The notes under the pieces: model-generated
Seen by the model: the letters and a program-made list of their open reading frames with translations, nothing else
Told to the model about the DNA's origin: nothing
Database searches by the model: none
Position numbers and translations under genes: made by a program
Assembly: GCA_012064385.1 (NCBI GenBank)
Contig: QRDG01000416.1
Coordinates: 772,783 to 836,782, forward strand
Reading direction: 5' to 3'
DNA: 64,000 nucleotides
From: Puccinellia tenuiflora
Lineage: Eukaryota; Streptophyta; Magnoliopsida; Poales; Poaceae
Part shown: positions 44,114 to 55,492 of the stretch, piece after piece
Position numbering within the stretch: the stretch's first letter is position 1
How the letters are laid out: each line of letters starts with the position of its first letter

Positions 44114-45212
44114 GGAATCTCGTCCCCGAGATTCGGAGAGGCTAGAAAGAAAGATGGGTTCGGTTATCCGGGTTTTAGACAACTGGGTGGTCTACCACCC
44201 TTAAAAGAACTTTTGTAGGCAGTCTTGAATTCTTGACTTCAAACAGGGCACACACATCCGGCGATTCATGAATCCTTGCTGGATCAACTTTTATCTTTGA
44301 CTGTTTGAGTTATGCTTCATCTTCTCTAGTTATGGATATGGCATGTACCAGCTCTTCATAAGCATCGTAAGCTTCAATTCCAATAGGTGGGTGTCTCTTC
44401 AAGATGGCTTGAACTATTATGTCTTCCATCCATGTGATGTCTTCGGAAATATTTCTTCTCTAGGCTGGCATCCTTCACTGCAAACAAAGCGTCAATTCTA
44501 ACGAAACTCTCATGGTAGGTCAAAACTTTCATTGCAGAATCTCTTCTTCTTCTTCAGGAGAGTTGTGGTTTATCCTCACCGAATATCTTACGTTTCGGCA
44601 ACCTTTGCCTCACATAGGGTTATAATATTCCATTGGTTCAGGCTTATCCACGTCGTCTCTCTTATAGGTATGTCACTCAGATTTACCAATCCAAATAGTG
44701 AGGGGAATAACATGAGTAGTAGGAATGGTGATCAGTCCATCCTGCACCCGTATCATTTCCTCAATATGTAGATAGGTGAATCACGTAGTCTATCTCTTGG
44801 GCATCCTCACTTGTCTAACAGAAAGTTTCCCATCTGCAAGACAACCTGAACTAAACTATCGCTCCTTTAAAACTATTGGGTTGCGTAAGCTCCCACACAC
44901 GTTAGCTCACAAGCTAAAGCTTGCTTTCTGATTCTTCCCCTTGGAAAATATGTCTTCACATCATCTTAGCTTGTCCATTTTTAGTGTCATGTCTTCATCC
45001 CTGATATGACGAACAGGCTTCGCAACAATAGCTATTGTTTCGTTTAAGTTTTGGTATAAGATAATCGATACTAGTTTCATTCATCCTCATATATTGTTGT
45101 TCTTACATCATCCGTACATCAAAATACTTACTTTCTCACTTGAATATAACTAGTGGCACTTATTACATCCTTAAAACATTCACATTGACTCTGGTCCTTC
45201 TTGGCTAACTCC
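44114..45212 (-). other. Element E interior with pol missing
   Basis: Between the protease remnant and the PPT there are about 1.1 kb where a full element would hold RT, RNase H and integrase over several kb. No such motif is visible. The end next to the PPT (tctcggggacgagattcc on the minus strand) resembles the pol-to-PPT junction of full relatives. Deletion of pol is the simplest reading. Confidence 0.7.
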
Positions 45213-45530
45213 TCATGAAGTCTCAGTTGGTGTCTTCGTTTCTTGCTTACACTGATGTCTGATCCGCTTCCTGTCTGGTGTAGTGAGGGTGACCACTTTA
45301 CTGGCATGATCTATTTGACCTTCATATCTGGACATCCAGTCCTTGCCTATGATTATATCAAAGCCTTGCAAGTCTAGCACAAACAACTCGCTTGGAAACT
45401 TGTGTGTCTCAATTTCCAAGGTCATGTTTTGGCATACCGCGTTTGCTGGTCTCTTCCCTTCTGTAGAGCTTACTATGATGGGTCTTCTAATCCCTTGATA
45501 GGATATCTTATTTTTCCTCACAAAGTCTTT
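45213..45530 (-). pseudogene. Element E protease, C-terminal part
   Basis: Minus-strand frame starting KNKISYQGIRRPI, with ELFVLDLQGFDIIIGKDWMS, the conserved G(M/K)DWL-type segment of Gypsy proteases, and a basic end. A TAA at 45531-45533 separates it from the active-site part in the preceding frame. No RT follows. Confidence 0.75.
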
Positions 45531-46710
45531 TTATATGAATGAATGTGTAGCCTCAGCATCGAAAAGTACTAGTGCAGAACATGAGTTGATCAACAATTCT
45601 TCAATAACTGGGTTTGGTCTCTTGAGAAATCTCTCCATGTTTATAGAAAACACATGTCCCTTTCGGAATTGAGTTGGCTTGGTCCCAATACTAATCTTCT
45701 TTTCTGGACAGTCCCAAGAATAGTGTCCCATTTTCTTGCATTTGAAACACTCCACCTGGCTGAGGTCTTTCCTGTTGGGTTTGGGGTGGCGATTCTGACT
45801 ACTGTTTTCCCCCATAAGGTGCTCATTTCCGAGGTCATAAACCTCTTTAGTATGGACGGGGCTGTGGTGTCCATGGTTGATGTGGTGATCAATTTCTCCA
45901 TGAAAGTCGTGTCTATGAATATTATGACAATGGTGGTTATTGGCTCCATGATAGTTGAACTCAAAATTATTACGTTCATCATCTGAAGTGTGCAATTCCT
46001 GCTGTGATTCTGAGTGATGCTCTTCCACATTATGCTTTCGCTTCTTGTTCGCAACTTGCTTCAGTTTGCTCTCCAAGGTTATCGCTTGGTACAACCAGTG
46101 ACTGGTAGTTTGGGGTATATGCAACTGTCAATAGAATGGATAGTTCGTCATTTAGACCATTTAGAAACCTTTCTTTCCTCTTAGTATCTGTATCAACATC
46201 ATCCGGTGCGTAGCGCGACAGATTATTGAACTCATTCATGTATTCTATTACGTTTCGGTCGTCTTGTCGAAGATCGAGAAATTCTTCCCTCTTCAGCTTC
46301 ATCACTCCTGATGAAACATGTGCAGTACAGAATCCTTTTTGAAATAAATCCCATGTCATCTCTTCAATGGGGTAAGTGATCTGGTAGCTGTCCCACCAGT
46401 CTGCTGCAGGTCCTTCTAGTAGGTGTGCCGCGAATCTAACCTTCTCAGCATCTGTGCATCCGATGGTCACCAAATCCTTATTCACTGATCGTAGCCAATC
46501 GTCGGCCAAAATAGGTTCTGCAGCTCTTGAGAACTTTTCCGGTCGAAGTTTTAAGAATCTGATCAACATATCCACTTGAGTAGGAGGTGGTGCTAGAATG
46601 TCCTTGTGGTCTTCCTGGTTGTGGGTCATCAACTGATTCAACTGTTTCTGTGCATCTAGTAACTCTTGTAGTGTAGGCATCACCGGGTTGTTGGGATTTG
46701 GCTGGGACAT
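45531..46710 (-). pseudogene. Element E gag with CCHC and protease start
   Basis: Starts MSQPNPNNPVMPTLQELLDA at 46710. The gag domain includes FSRAAEPILADDWLRSV and HLLEGPAADWWDSY, then RYAPDDVDTDTKRKERFLNG. One extra base near 46105 shifts the frame. The second frame carries a His-rich region and the zinc knuckle CFKCKKMGHYSWDC (CX2CX4HX4C) at about 45710-45755. The protease active site reads FDAEATHSFI where the family usually has DSGATHSFI, so the Ser-Gly of the catalytic motif is lost. A TAA at 45531-45533 ends the frame. The particle protein might still be nearly whole up to the frameshift. Confidence 0.85.
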
Positions 46711-47340
46711 CTGTTTAGTTTAGCATGGATGAGTAGAGATAGAGGGATACTAAGGGAAGTATTAATACCCATACACAGCAGATCAAGGCAAATCATCTTA
46801 CAAGCAACATCTAGCAAGCATCAATCAACAGTAAAACAACCAATAGAGATAAAAAAAACAACTCCTCCTACTTAATTTTCGAAATTATAGTTTGGATAAT
46901 AAACAAACACAACAAGGGTTTTTCAAAATAAACACGATTGTACTGCCATACCACAATTTGGTAAGTCAATACAATATTACGATAACGTTATTCTAATAAA
47001 ATGGTGGTCTAGTCTATCTCTTCCTTTAGTGCTTCAACATTCTCTTCTATTTCTTTGAGTTCGTCGAGGTACTTCTGGTGTTGTGAAGTCTAAATTGAAG
47101 TCTTCGATCAAGGCGCTTGATGGCTTCTCATAATTGTCATGTTGATCTTCAACGTCTTCAGAAACATTTGTGAGTTATGGTCATCTATAAATAAGATAAG
47201 ATAACTTAGAAAGCAATTAGTTGAGAATGTTACAAGAAGATATTAGGAAAGATTTGGACAAGAAGAAATAACTTTTGTTCCTATGGTCATTCTTATTTCT
47301 AATCCAAACCTAAGGTTTTCGAGCCTACAGGCAACATTAC
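46711..47340 (-). other. Element E leader between primer site and gag
   Basis: About 630 bp of AT-rich sequence with no supported gene. In LTR elements this region usually holds the packaging signal. I see no specific motif. Confidence 0.6.
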
Positions 47341-47352
47341 GCTCTGATACCA
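47341..47352 (-). promoter_or_regulatory. tRNA-iMet-type primer binding site of E
   Basis: The minus strand reads TGGTATCAGAGC two bases inside the 5' LTR. This complements the 3' end of plant initiator Met tRNA and fixes the element's direction. Confidence 0.92.
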
Positions 47353-47354
47353 TC

Positions 47355-50300
47355 TGTAGCGCCCTTGCTTAGAAAAGCAATGACATTCTGTGAAATATGC
47401 TATTCCCTGGATCGAGTATGGATAGCAATTCACAAATAGATGTAATACCATGCATCAATGTCAAATATTTATTACATCGCGAGATCCATAAATAAAATAT
47501 TCTTTACAAATTGCATAGCCAAAGGCTAGCTTCAATGCAAAGTTTGGCAGCGGAAACATAAGTAGCACAGAGAGCTTCATCATCTTCATGTGCCACTGGC
47601 ATACATGTTGGTTGCAAGCTCGAAAGGTAGACGTCCTCACGCGTCATCGTAATAACCTGCAACATTAACGTTGCAGCCCAGGGAATTTGGGTCAATACCT
47701 TGTGACAGGCCGGCAAGTGATACTTTGGTGGAATATAAAATGGCAAGTCTAAATCTATATGCATATCTGGCTGGTGGAGTTGAAAGGCTCTTGCGCAAAG
47801 CAAATTTTATCCTATACTTTCATAAATTATTTCTTTCTTTCCAAAAACTTATGAGACAATTCCTGGTGTATAATCCAGTGCCAACAATGAGGCAATTCCT
47901 GGTACGTATCCAGTGCCACAATTGAGGCAATTCCTGGCTTATATCCAGTGTCCCTTCTACCCTTGTTCACCCATCAAAATTTTATTTATGAAATTGGAAT
48001 GAGGAGATTTTCCATCGACATCCTTGTCCAGCTGCTCAGAATTGTCCGTAACCGGGGACACGGCTATGATCATAGTTTTACACTCTCGAGAGGTTGTGCA
48101 CTTTCACCACGAGACTTCATCAACCCATTCTGACCTTGACCTTCTTGAAGTGAAAAGGAAAGGTGAAGATGAAGACGAGACCTTTGGGAACCAGTCCCCT
48201 GTTCGTCAGGCAGACCCATACAAGACATTCATCCGCTGAGAACTGCCGGAATCAGGTTCCTAGAACTTACTTAGTCAAGGCAGAGCCATAATACCAAGTG
48301 GCTGCACTGGAAGCAATCTAAACTTGGAGTGACTTAAATCTCTTTGTTCCTGGGTGGCCGTTCACAAGTGCACATACTCAGGTATAACCATGGAAATGGC
48401 CCTGAGCAGCCACTCAACTTTGTACCACCAATAGAGCAAAATCAAATGCCACCCAGGTAGTTCATTAACTTAATAGAGTTTTTATCCTTTCATACTACAA
48501 TAAAACGTTTCAGCATTGCAGTTCTTACATCCACCAAGTTAATGGGTTCCTAGACCAACAGGAATAAAGGGTGATATACTAAATAGGTCTGCATAGCAAT
48601 ATAGTAGTACACCTATCATGCATACTACTAAAATAGTCTATCATGCAAATATAATAAAATAGTAGGTCTTTCATGAAAGGGTGTATGCACTTGCCTTTTG
48701 GAACTTGTCGTTGCTCACACACTCTTTTTCAACGTAGCTCATAGCTCTCCGTTCAATCTATACAATACAAACATATGACAATAAGCAACAATACAACAAT
48801 CAAAAGAAACAAACATAACAACAAACATGGATAGAAACAAACATAACTGGGTTGGTGGTCCAAGTTTCAATACATGATCCATATGCAAAAAGAATCAATG
48901 CATTAGGTTTGGGGTGTGCCAATTGGGTCAGGGGTTGGTCTGAAATCACACTTGAACATTTCAATTTTGAATAGGTTGAAGGGTTGTTTCAAAGGTTGTA
49001 GGGGTTTGTCTTGATCAAAGTGATCTCACAAAAGAGCTGGTCAAAAGAGTTTTAAAAACATTGTGAAACTGTGGTTTGCAAAACATTAACATTTAAATGG
49101 CCTTTGGCACACTTCCAATGTTTATGTTTGAAAAGGTGGTAGCTAGGCATGGTTTTGGTCTCCCTGGACAGAGACAAATATTTGAAGAAGTTTTCTAAAA
49201 GAAAACAAATTAAAAGGATTTATAGAAAAAGAACTACAACAAAAATACTCAAATTGAGCCTCTGATTTTTAAATCATCAAAATAATGGTCGAAAATATTT
49301 TATAACAGAGGAAATATATTGCACATAAATCAAGGTTTCTAAAACTATTTTTCTTGCAATTTTTGGAAATAAAGAAATAAAGTTATGTTAAAATTACTCA
49401 AATAACACATTTGAAATTTGAATAATTTAAACTAACTCAAAACAGAAAACTAAAACGTCAGAAAGATTCTACAAGTCCAGAGCTTTTCAAAAAGATAAAG
49501 TTTGCTAAATTTGGCCAAAGGGTTTAAAAGTTATGATGGTTTTAAGTTCTAGGGTCTTTTCTGCAAAAAGCCATTTAAAACAATTCCGGGAAAATTCCCA
49601 GGAAAGGGCTGGCCACGCGGCGGGCTGTGATTGGATGGGCTCGGCTTGAGCTGGGCTTGAGCTGCGGCTACGGCTCGGCTAAGCCGTACCGGTTCGGTCG
49701 GCTCGATCTAATCGAGGCCGTTGAGATCGGATCGGACGGTCCTTGGGCTAGGGTTTACTACCGGCGGTGCGGTGGTCGTCGGAGAGGAGCGGACGGCGGC
49801 CGGCGGTTCGGTCGCGGACGTCCTCGACGCTTCGGTGGTCTCCTGGGCTCAGGAAGGGGACGACGAGGTGCAGGAGGACACGGCGAGGTGAATGGTGTGC
49901 ACGGCGAGCTCGATTGCGTCCTCGCGCGGCGGATGGAGGTGACCGGAGGTGCGGCGGCGGACGGTGCGTTCGGGTCGACGACGAATCCGTTGATTCGGCT
50001 GCGGGAAAAATCAACCAAGTACATGAGGAGGTGCGCCATTACAGGGGGAAAGAATTGGGACCAAAGGAGGCGGCGCGGTGGACTACCTTCGCCGGAATCG
50101 AGGAAAGACGGTGGCGGCAACCGCGAACTCCGGCGAGCGAAATCCACAGCCCGGCGGCACGAAATGGAGCGGGAGGAGAGGGGAAAGATAGAGGAGAGCA
50201 AGGGCTTCAAGGGGGCGTGCTCGGGGAGGCGAGTGGGGGTCTTAATCGCGAGCAATCAAGGAGGAAAAATCGATGGCCGAAACTGCCACGGGAGTGCAAG

Positions 50301-50989
50301 GGGTTGAAGATGACCCCCTGACAGGTGGGTCCCGCCTGTCAGGTTTTTCTCTTTTTCTTTTTCCTTTTCTGTTTTCTTTTATAACTTTTGATTTAGGCCT
50401 CCAAATCAAGTCAAATAAAACTGTAAATTTTTTAAAAATCCAAATAGTCAAAATAGACATTTAAGAACTATTTTTGGCCAAAACAAAATTACCAAAATAC
50501 CCTTTTGGCCAAATATGCCTTATATGGCTAATTGGGAAATTCAAATAAAGGTTTATAAATATCTTAAAATATTTAAATAAAAACCAGAGAAATAATATGA
50601 GTTATATAATTCAAAAAGATAACTCATTTTCATATTAAAATAATTTAAGATAAAACATTTTTATAAAACAAAGCTTGGAAGAGTATTTAAATTATTTCCA
50701 CAAATGAAATAGGGTTTATAATACCCCCATATTATTTATTTTAAAACAATAAACCAACGGGGGAAATACTATTTGAAAACCCCATTTAAATATTTTATTT
50801 CCAAGACTTTAAAGTTGAGATTTGAAGATAAAGGAATATTTAATAAATAAAAAAATATATAACTTTGAAGATGTCAAAATAATCTTCTATAAAAGATTTT
50901 CTTGATTTTTGGAGACTTTATTTAATTATTAAACAAAAGTTTTAAATTTTTGTGATTTTTTAAAACATTCCAAAATTTGGGATGTTACA
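47355..50989 (-). mobile_element. 5' LTR of element E (3,635 bp)
   Basis: Minus strand TGTAACATCCC at 50989 to GGGCGCTACA at 47355, next to the primer site. It has the same length and layout as the 3' LTR, including the GC-rich island (about 49610-50340). Confidence 0.95.
50317..50343. repeat. Hairpin motif in the E 5' LTR
   Basis: Same 27-bp imperfect palindrome as at 43423-43449. Confidence 0.8.
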
Positions 50990-51114
50990 TGCTTTCTTCT
51001 GTCTGTTCGATCGTTGGCTTTGCTTTCCGGCCGGCCTGGCCGGCTGCAGGCCGGCCCCAGGTTGGGCACTCTGCTGCCCACTTTTTTAGCTCCAACGGCT
51101 CCTTTTGGAGCCCC

Positions 51115-51124
51115 ATATAAAAGG
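51115..51124 (+). promoter_or_regulatory. TATA box of S1
   Basis: atataaaagg follows the GGCCGG tract and a ggagccccat segment. This layout is usual for an LTR promoter. It lies 17 kb from the S1 start only because of nested inserts. Confidence 0.7.
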
Positions 51125-51336
51125 GTCTTCTTCCCTATTTTTCCTTTAGATCCCTTGCTCTCTTTCCTCCATTGCCAACATTTTGAGAGCTCGATTCCTC
51201 ATAATCGCTCCGATGATTCTTGCCCAAATTTAGGGAAACAAGAGAGGAGATCTAGATCCATCTTTCCACCAAACAAAATCTCCTCTAAGTGAGGGGAACT
51301 CGTGGGATCTAGATTTTGGAGTTCTTGGTGTTTCTC

Positions 51337-54300
51337 TGTAACATCCCAAGTTTTTTTTTCAAATTTTTGAAAAATTAGAAAAATCAAAAACTTTTTGAAA
51401 ATTATTATATTTTGTTTTGGAAATCCAAAATCATGCATGCATTCATCTCTTTCTTGGCTTGTTGCATTGGAAATTTCAAAAGTTGGAAATTCTATTTCCA
51501 CTTTAAACCCTATTTGAGAAAATGATAAAAAGGGGCCTATTATGCTCTCTTAAATATTTTGACTTTTATGGATGTATTTGATGGCCAAGTATAGTGCCAA
51601 AGTGTTCTGTTTAGAATACGCTTTCTAAAAAGTAGTTATTCAAATTATTTGGAAAAGATCTGATTGTCATTTTGACTTTGGAAAATGTCACCAATTACCA
51701 TTTAAAATGCCTTAAGGGTATTTGTGGTAATTTATTTTGTGTAAAAATAAATAAAAATGAGTGTATCATGGTTTGTACTACATGATATTACCCATATTAT
51801 TTTCTGGATTTTATTCAAGTTCAAAGGAAAATTATAAAACCAAATTTTATAAAATAACATAAAGGTGCCAAATAGGCCTTTATGCATTATTTGAATTTTT
51901 CAATAATTAAAAAAAAATTGGAAAAGGTTCCAAAGTATTTAAAATGATTATTTTGATTTTACCGAATTATTCAAATTTGTTTGAATCCATTTGGATGCTT
52001 ATTTCAAAAGATACAAAAGTTTTCAGAAAATAGAAAAAGGGTTTTGTGAAAAAAAAAGAGGAAATGGGCTAGCCGAGCCGGCCCAACTCCTATCTACGAA
52101 CCGCGCGCGCAGCACAGCGGCCCAGCAACAGCCCGACCCTTTCTACCCTCTCTCTCACTGATGTGCGGGACCCACACGTCAGCAGCATCCTCAACTGGCG
52201 CGGGAGCTCGCCCGACGCCCGTCGATCTCCTCCTCTTCAATTCACACTCCCGCGAGTGCAAACTGCCGCCCCACCGCCACCCTCTTATAGCCCTCCTTCT
52301 CCTCTTCCTTTGCCCCTTCACCCCCTCCCGAATCGTGTCCCACGGCCGCCAAATTTCATCGCCGGAGCTCCGCCGCGCCGCCGTGGTAATCCTCCGCCTC
52401 CGGTCACCAGGGTGAGCCCGAGCCGCCCCTTCTTGGTCCTTTTCGTTTACCCTGTCGTTGCGCATCTCCCCGACATCGTTTCCGAATTTATGCCGCAGCC
52501 AATCGACGTGGACGTCCACGTCCGAACGTCGTCGCCGCCTCGAGCTTCTCTGGCTGCACCTCCTCGCCGCACCAGGACGCCCCCGACGCCACCCCCACGC
52601 CATCAGATCCGCCACGTCGCCGCGCACGCCGTCGTCCTCTTCGTCGAGCCCGAGGACCACCGGAGCACCACCGCCGTCGACGTCCGAGCCGTCACCACCG
52701 TCGCCCGCGTCCTTTCCGGCAAGCAGCGCCGCTCGGTGAGAAACCCTAGATCCCTAGCCGCCCGATCTGTTTTCAACGGTTAGGATTAGATCTAGCCAAG
52801 CGAACCGGTACGGTGCACTGTGATCCATCCGATCCAGATCCAACGACCCAGAGAAGATGCAGCCGAGCCGAAGCCAAGCCGAAGCCGAAGCCAAGCCGAA
52901 GCCAGTCTGAGCCGAGGGATTTTCTGGATTTATTTTAAATGGCAGTTTTGCAGAAAAACCCCTGCAACTTAGATCTGTCATATCTTTTTATTGGCTTGGC
53001 CAACTTAGATCTGTCATATCTTTCTGTTTTGACATGTTTAAATTTATTTAAATTTCAAATGTGATATTTGAGTAAATTTGGCATAACTTTAGTTTAAAAA
53101 TAGCTTTTTGAGTGAATCCAATTGGGTTAGTTTAGTTTTGAAGTCCTCTGTCCAGTAAGACCACTCCCATATTTTCTGTATTTATTTTGTTTAACAGTAG
53201 TTTTAAATTAGTGTTTATGCCCTTTTTAGGATTTGTTTTGTATTGTTGTTAAAGTAAAAATTGTTTTAAATGCATTTTAACTTCATGCATATTGTTACAA
53301 ACCAGAAAACTTAGTGTGTTATTTTTCTTGTGATTTTAAATGCATTTCATACATTGCATATTTTATTGTATTGTTATTTTGTTTGTATGTTTATTTGGAT
53401 GTTTGCAATTTTGTTAGATTATTCAGAGAGTCACGAAGACTTTGGTGGTTGCTGCTCCTGTCACTCTTGTTGCCAAGGCAAGTGGCACACTTGCATATTT
53501 TTGTCCTACTATTTTGATATAATCATGTTGTAGTATTACTTGAAAAATAGCATGATAGGTTTATTAGTACTGCTATGCTAAACATGTTTAGAATAGTGCT
53601 CCTATACTAGTTGGTCTATAATCCTATTATAACTTGGTAGAATTATGGAAATGCTATGCTAAATGCTGTTTTGTGAAAAAGTAATATTCTACTAAGTTAA
53701 AGAAACTCCTGGGTGGATGTGGTATGTGGATGGAGGTTTATAGTTGAGTGGCTACTCGGGGCCATGTCTATGGTTTTACCCGAGTATGTGCACTTGTGGA
53801 TGGCCACCCAGGGACAAAGAGACCGATGTTACTCCAAGTTTAGTTAGCTTACCGTGCAGCCATAAGTCATATGGGCTCTGGCTTGACTAAGTATGTAGTG
53901 TGGAACCGGCCCGGCCTGATAGGTGGTGGTAGAGGTTTGTAGGTGGAGCGCGTCAGGACGGCAGTGGTCGGGAAAACACTTCGGAAAGGTCTCGGCTTCA
54001 TCTCCTCCTTTCCTTTTCACTTCAAGAAGGGTCAAGGTCAGAATGGGTTGATGAGGTCTTATGGTGAACGTGCACAACCTCTGCAGAGTGTCAAACTAAG
54101 TACTTAGCCGTGTCCCCGGTTACGGACAATTCTGAGCAAGCTGGACGAGGACGTCAACAGAGGATCTCATCATTCTAATTTCTCGAAGTTAAAACTTGAT
54201 GGGTGAACCAGGGTATTTGAGACAATGGTTGTCATACCATACTTGTCTCGTATAGATGAAAAGTTGTTTTGAAAAGAGATAGGGAAAAATTGGCTTTATG

Positions 54301-54744
54301 CAAAATAGCCTTCAAACTCCACCAAGCCAAATATGCATATAGGTTACTAGAGTTGTTCCAATATGAGTCCACAAAGTGTCACTTGCCAGTTCCATTTTAT
54401 ATGGTTCTGACCCACTTTGTTGAATATCTTTTTATCAGGTTGTTCTGACGAAGAGTGAGGTTTCGTTAAGGGTTTCGAGTCTGCAACCAACATGTTTCGC
54501 CTGTGGCTACATGAAGATTGGGACTCCATGCAATAATATTTAGTCTTCCGCTGTTATTTCTGTTTTATGCTAGCTTCGAGCTATGCAAAGTTGTAATGGT
54601 TTATTTTGACTCTGGATTCAATCGTGTAATAAATTGATGCAATGTTGTGATATTTCATCGTAAACTGTGTGTGCAAATGAATCGATCCAGGGGTTTGCAC
54701 TATACACAGGGATCTTGCCTATTTTTAAGTGCAGGTCCGCTACA
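51337..54744 (+). mobile_element. Solo LTR S2 (3,408 bp)
   Basis: It starts TGTAACATCCC at 51337 and ends GTCCGCTACA at 54744, with TTCTC on both sides (51332-51336 and 54745-54749). It matches the layout of the E LTRs in the opposite orientation. The GC-rich island is at about 52070-52750. A block near 54070-54130 (cacaacctct then gagtgtcaaa then cgtgtccccggttacggac) is shared with E and weakly with 515-600. No internal domain remains, so it is a solo LTR inside S1. Frames in the island are chance. Confidence 0.92.
52159..52181. repeat. Hairpin motif of S2
   Basis: tgatgtgcgggaccc then acacgtca is a variant of the LTR hairpin, in the reverse sense relative to the others and again beside the GC island. 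Confidence 0.55.
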
Positions 54745-55492
54745 TTCTCCTCCGTTCTTCCTCCTAAATCCCTCCATAGCATTAGTTGCTTTGGTTGGAT
54801 TTTGGGGTGAAGGATTTGACCACTTGGTGTGATCTTCCCCTTTTGCATTTGTTGCATCGGGTTGTGCTCCCCACGGTGATTCGTGGGATTGAAGGTTGGG
54901 AGCTTGTTACTCTTGGGTCATTGGACCCTAGACGGTGGTGCCATGAAGACTTCGGCTTGTGGAGCTTCGGCACACTTTGGGAGCCCCCAATTGAGTTGTG
55001 GGTGTGTGCCCCAAAAGTTGTAAGGGCTCCGGAATCCGCCCCGAAGGATTCCGATAGTGGAAGGTGAACCAAACCTTTGGGTGCGGTTCATCGGAGAATA
55101 GGGTGAGGCCTTTGTGGCATCTTGAGTAGGCCTTTTGTGGCGAGCTCACACCCCTCCAACGAGACGTACTCTCTTAACAAGGAGGAACTCGGGAATAAAT
55201 CCTCGTCTCCGCGTGCCTCGGTTATTTCTATACCCGAGCTTTTACTTATGCACTTTACATTGTGATAGCCTTCGTGCTTCAAATTTATATCTAGCTATCA
55301 CCTTGTTGCTTGCCATGTGTAGCATAAGTTGTTGGTGCACTTTAGGTAAACCTAGAATTTTAGGTTGTTGGCTTGTTAATTTAAACACCTAGTTTTATTC
55401 TGCAATTATCAAGCCCCTAAATAGAAAAAGTTTTAATCGCCTATTCACCCCCCCCCCCTCTAGGCGACATCCGGGCATAGCTTGTACTTTCA

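Larger units (their letters stand above)
40461..50989 (-). mobile_element. Element E: young Gypsy element without RT or integrase (minus)
   Basis: A 10,529-bp element flanked by TGCTT (40456-40460 and 50990-50994). Two LTRs of 3,635 bp each (40461-44095 and 47355-50989) frame a 3.26-kb interior with gag and protease remnants on the minus strand. The tRNA-iMet-type primer site is at 47341-47352 and the PPT at 44096-44113. Nothing resembling RT, RNase H or integrase is present. Long LTRs, a CCHC gag and the Met primer suggest a Del/Tekay-like chromovirus derivative; that is inference. Confidence 0.92.
39111..55492 (+). mobile_element. Solo LTR S1 (about 2.4 kb of its own), with nested inserts
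   Basis: It begins TGAAAGTGCATGG at 39111 and ends GTACTTTCA at 55492, so its ends are inverted repeats. CTGGC flanks both sides (39106-39110 and 55493-55497). Removing element E and S2 leaves 39111-40460, 50995-51336 and 54750-55492. A TATA box atataaaagg lies at 51115-51124. No internal domain is present, so it is a solo LTR left by recombination inside G5 pol. The end text (cacccccc, ctctaggcgacatcc) is common in grass LTRs; the family is not named here. Confidence 0.85.

Noticed and set aside
52163..52783. 206-codon Pro/Arg/Ser-rich frame in S2
   Set aside because: Same GC-island effect in a solo LTR. Low-complexity composition and no conserved motif.
55445..55460. Poly-C run as a possible assembly artefact
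   Set aside because: A C-run at this place (cacccccc...ctctaggcgac) is usual near the end of this LTR type, though its exact length may be misread.
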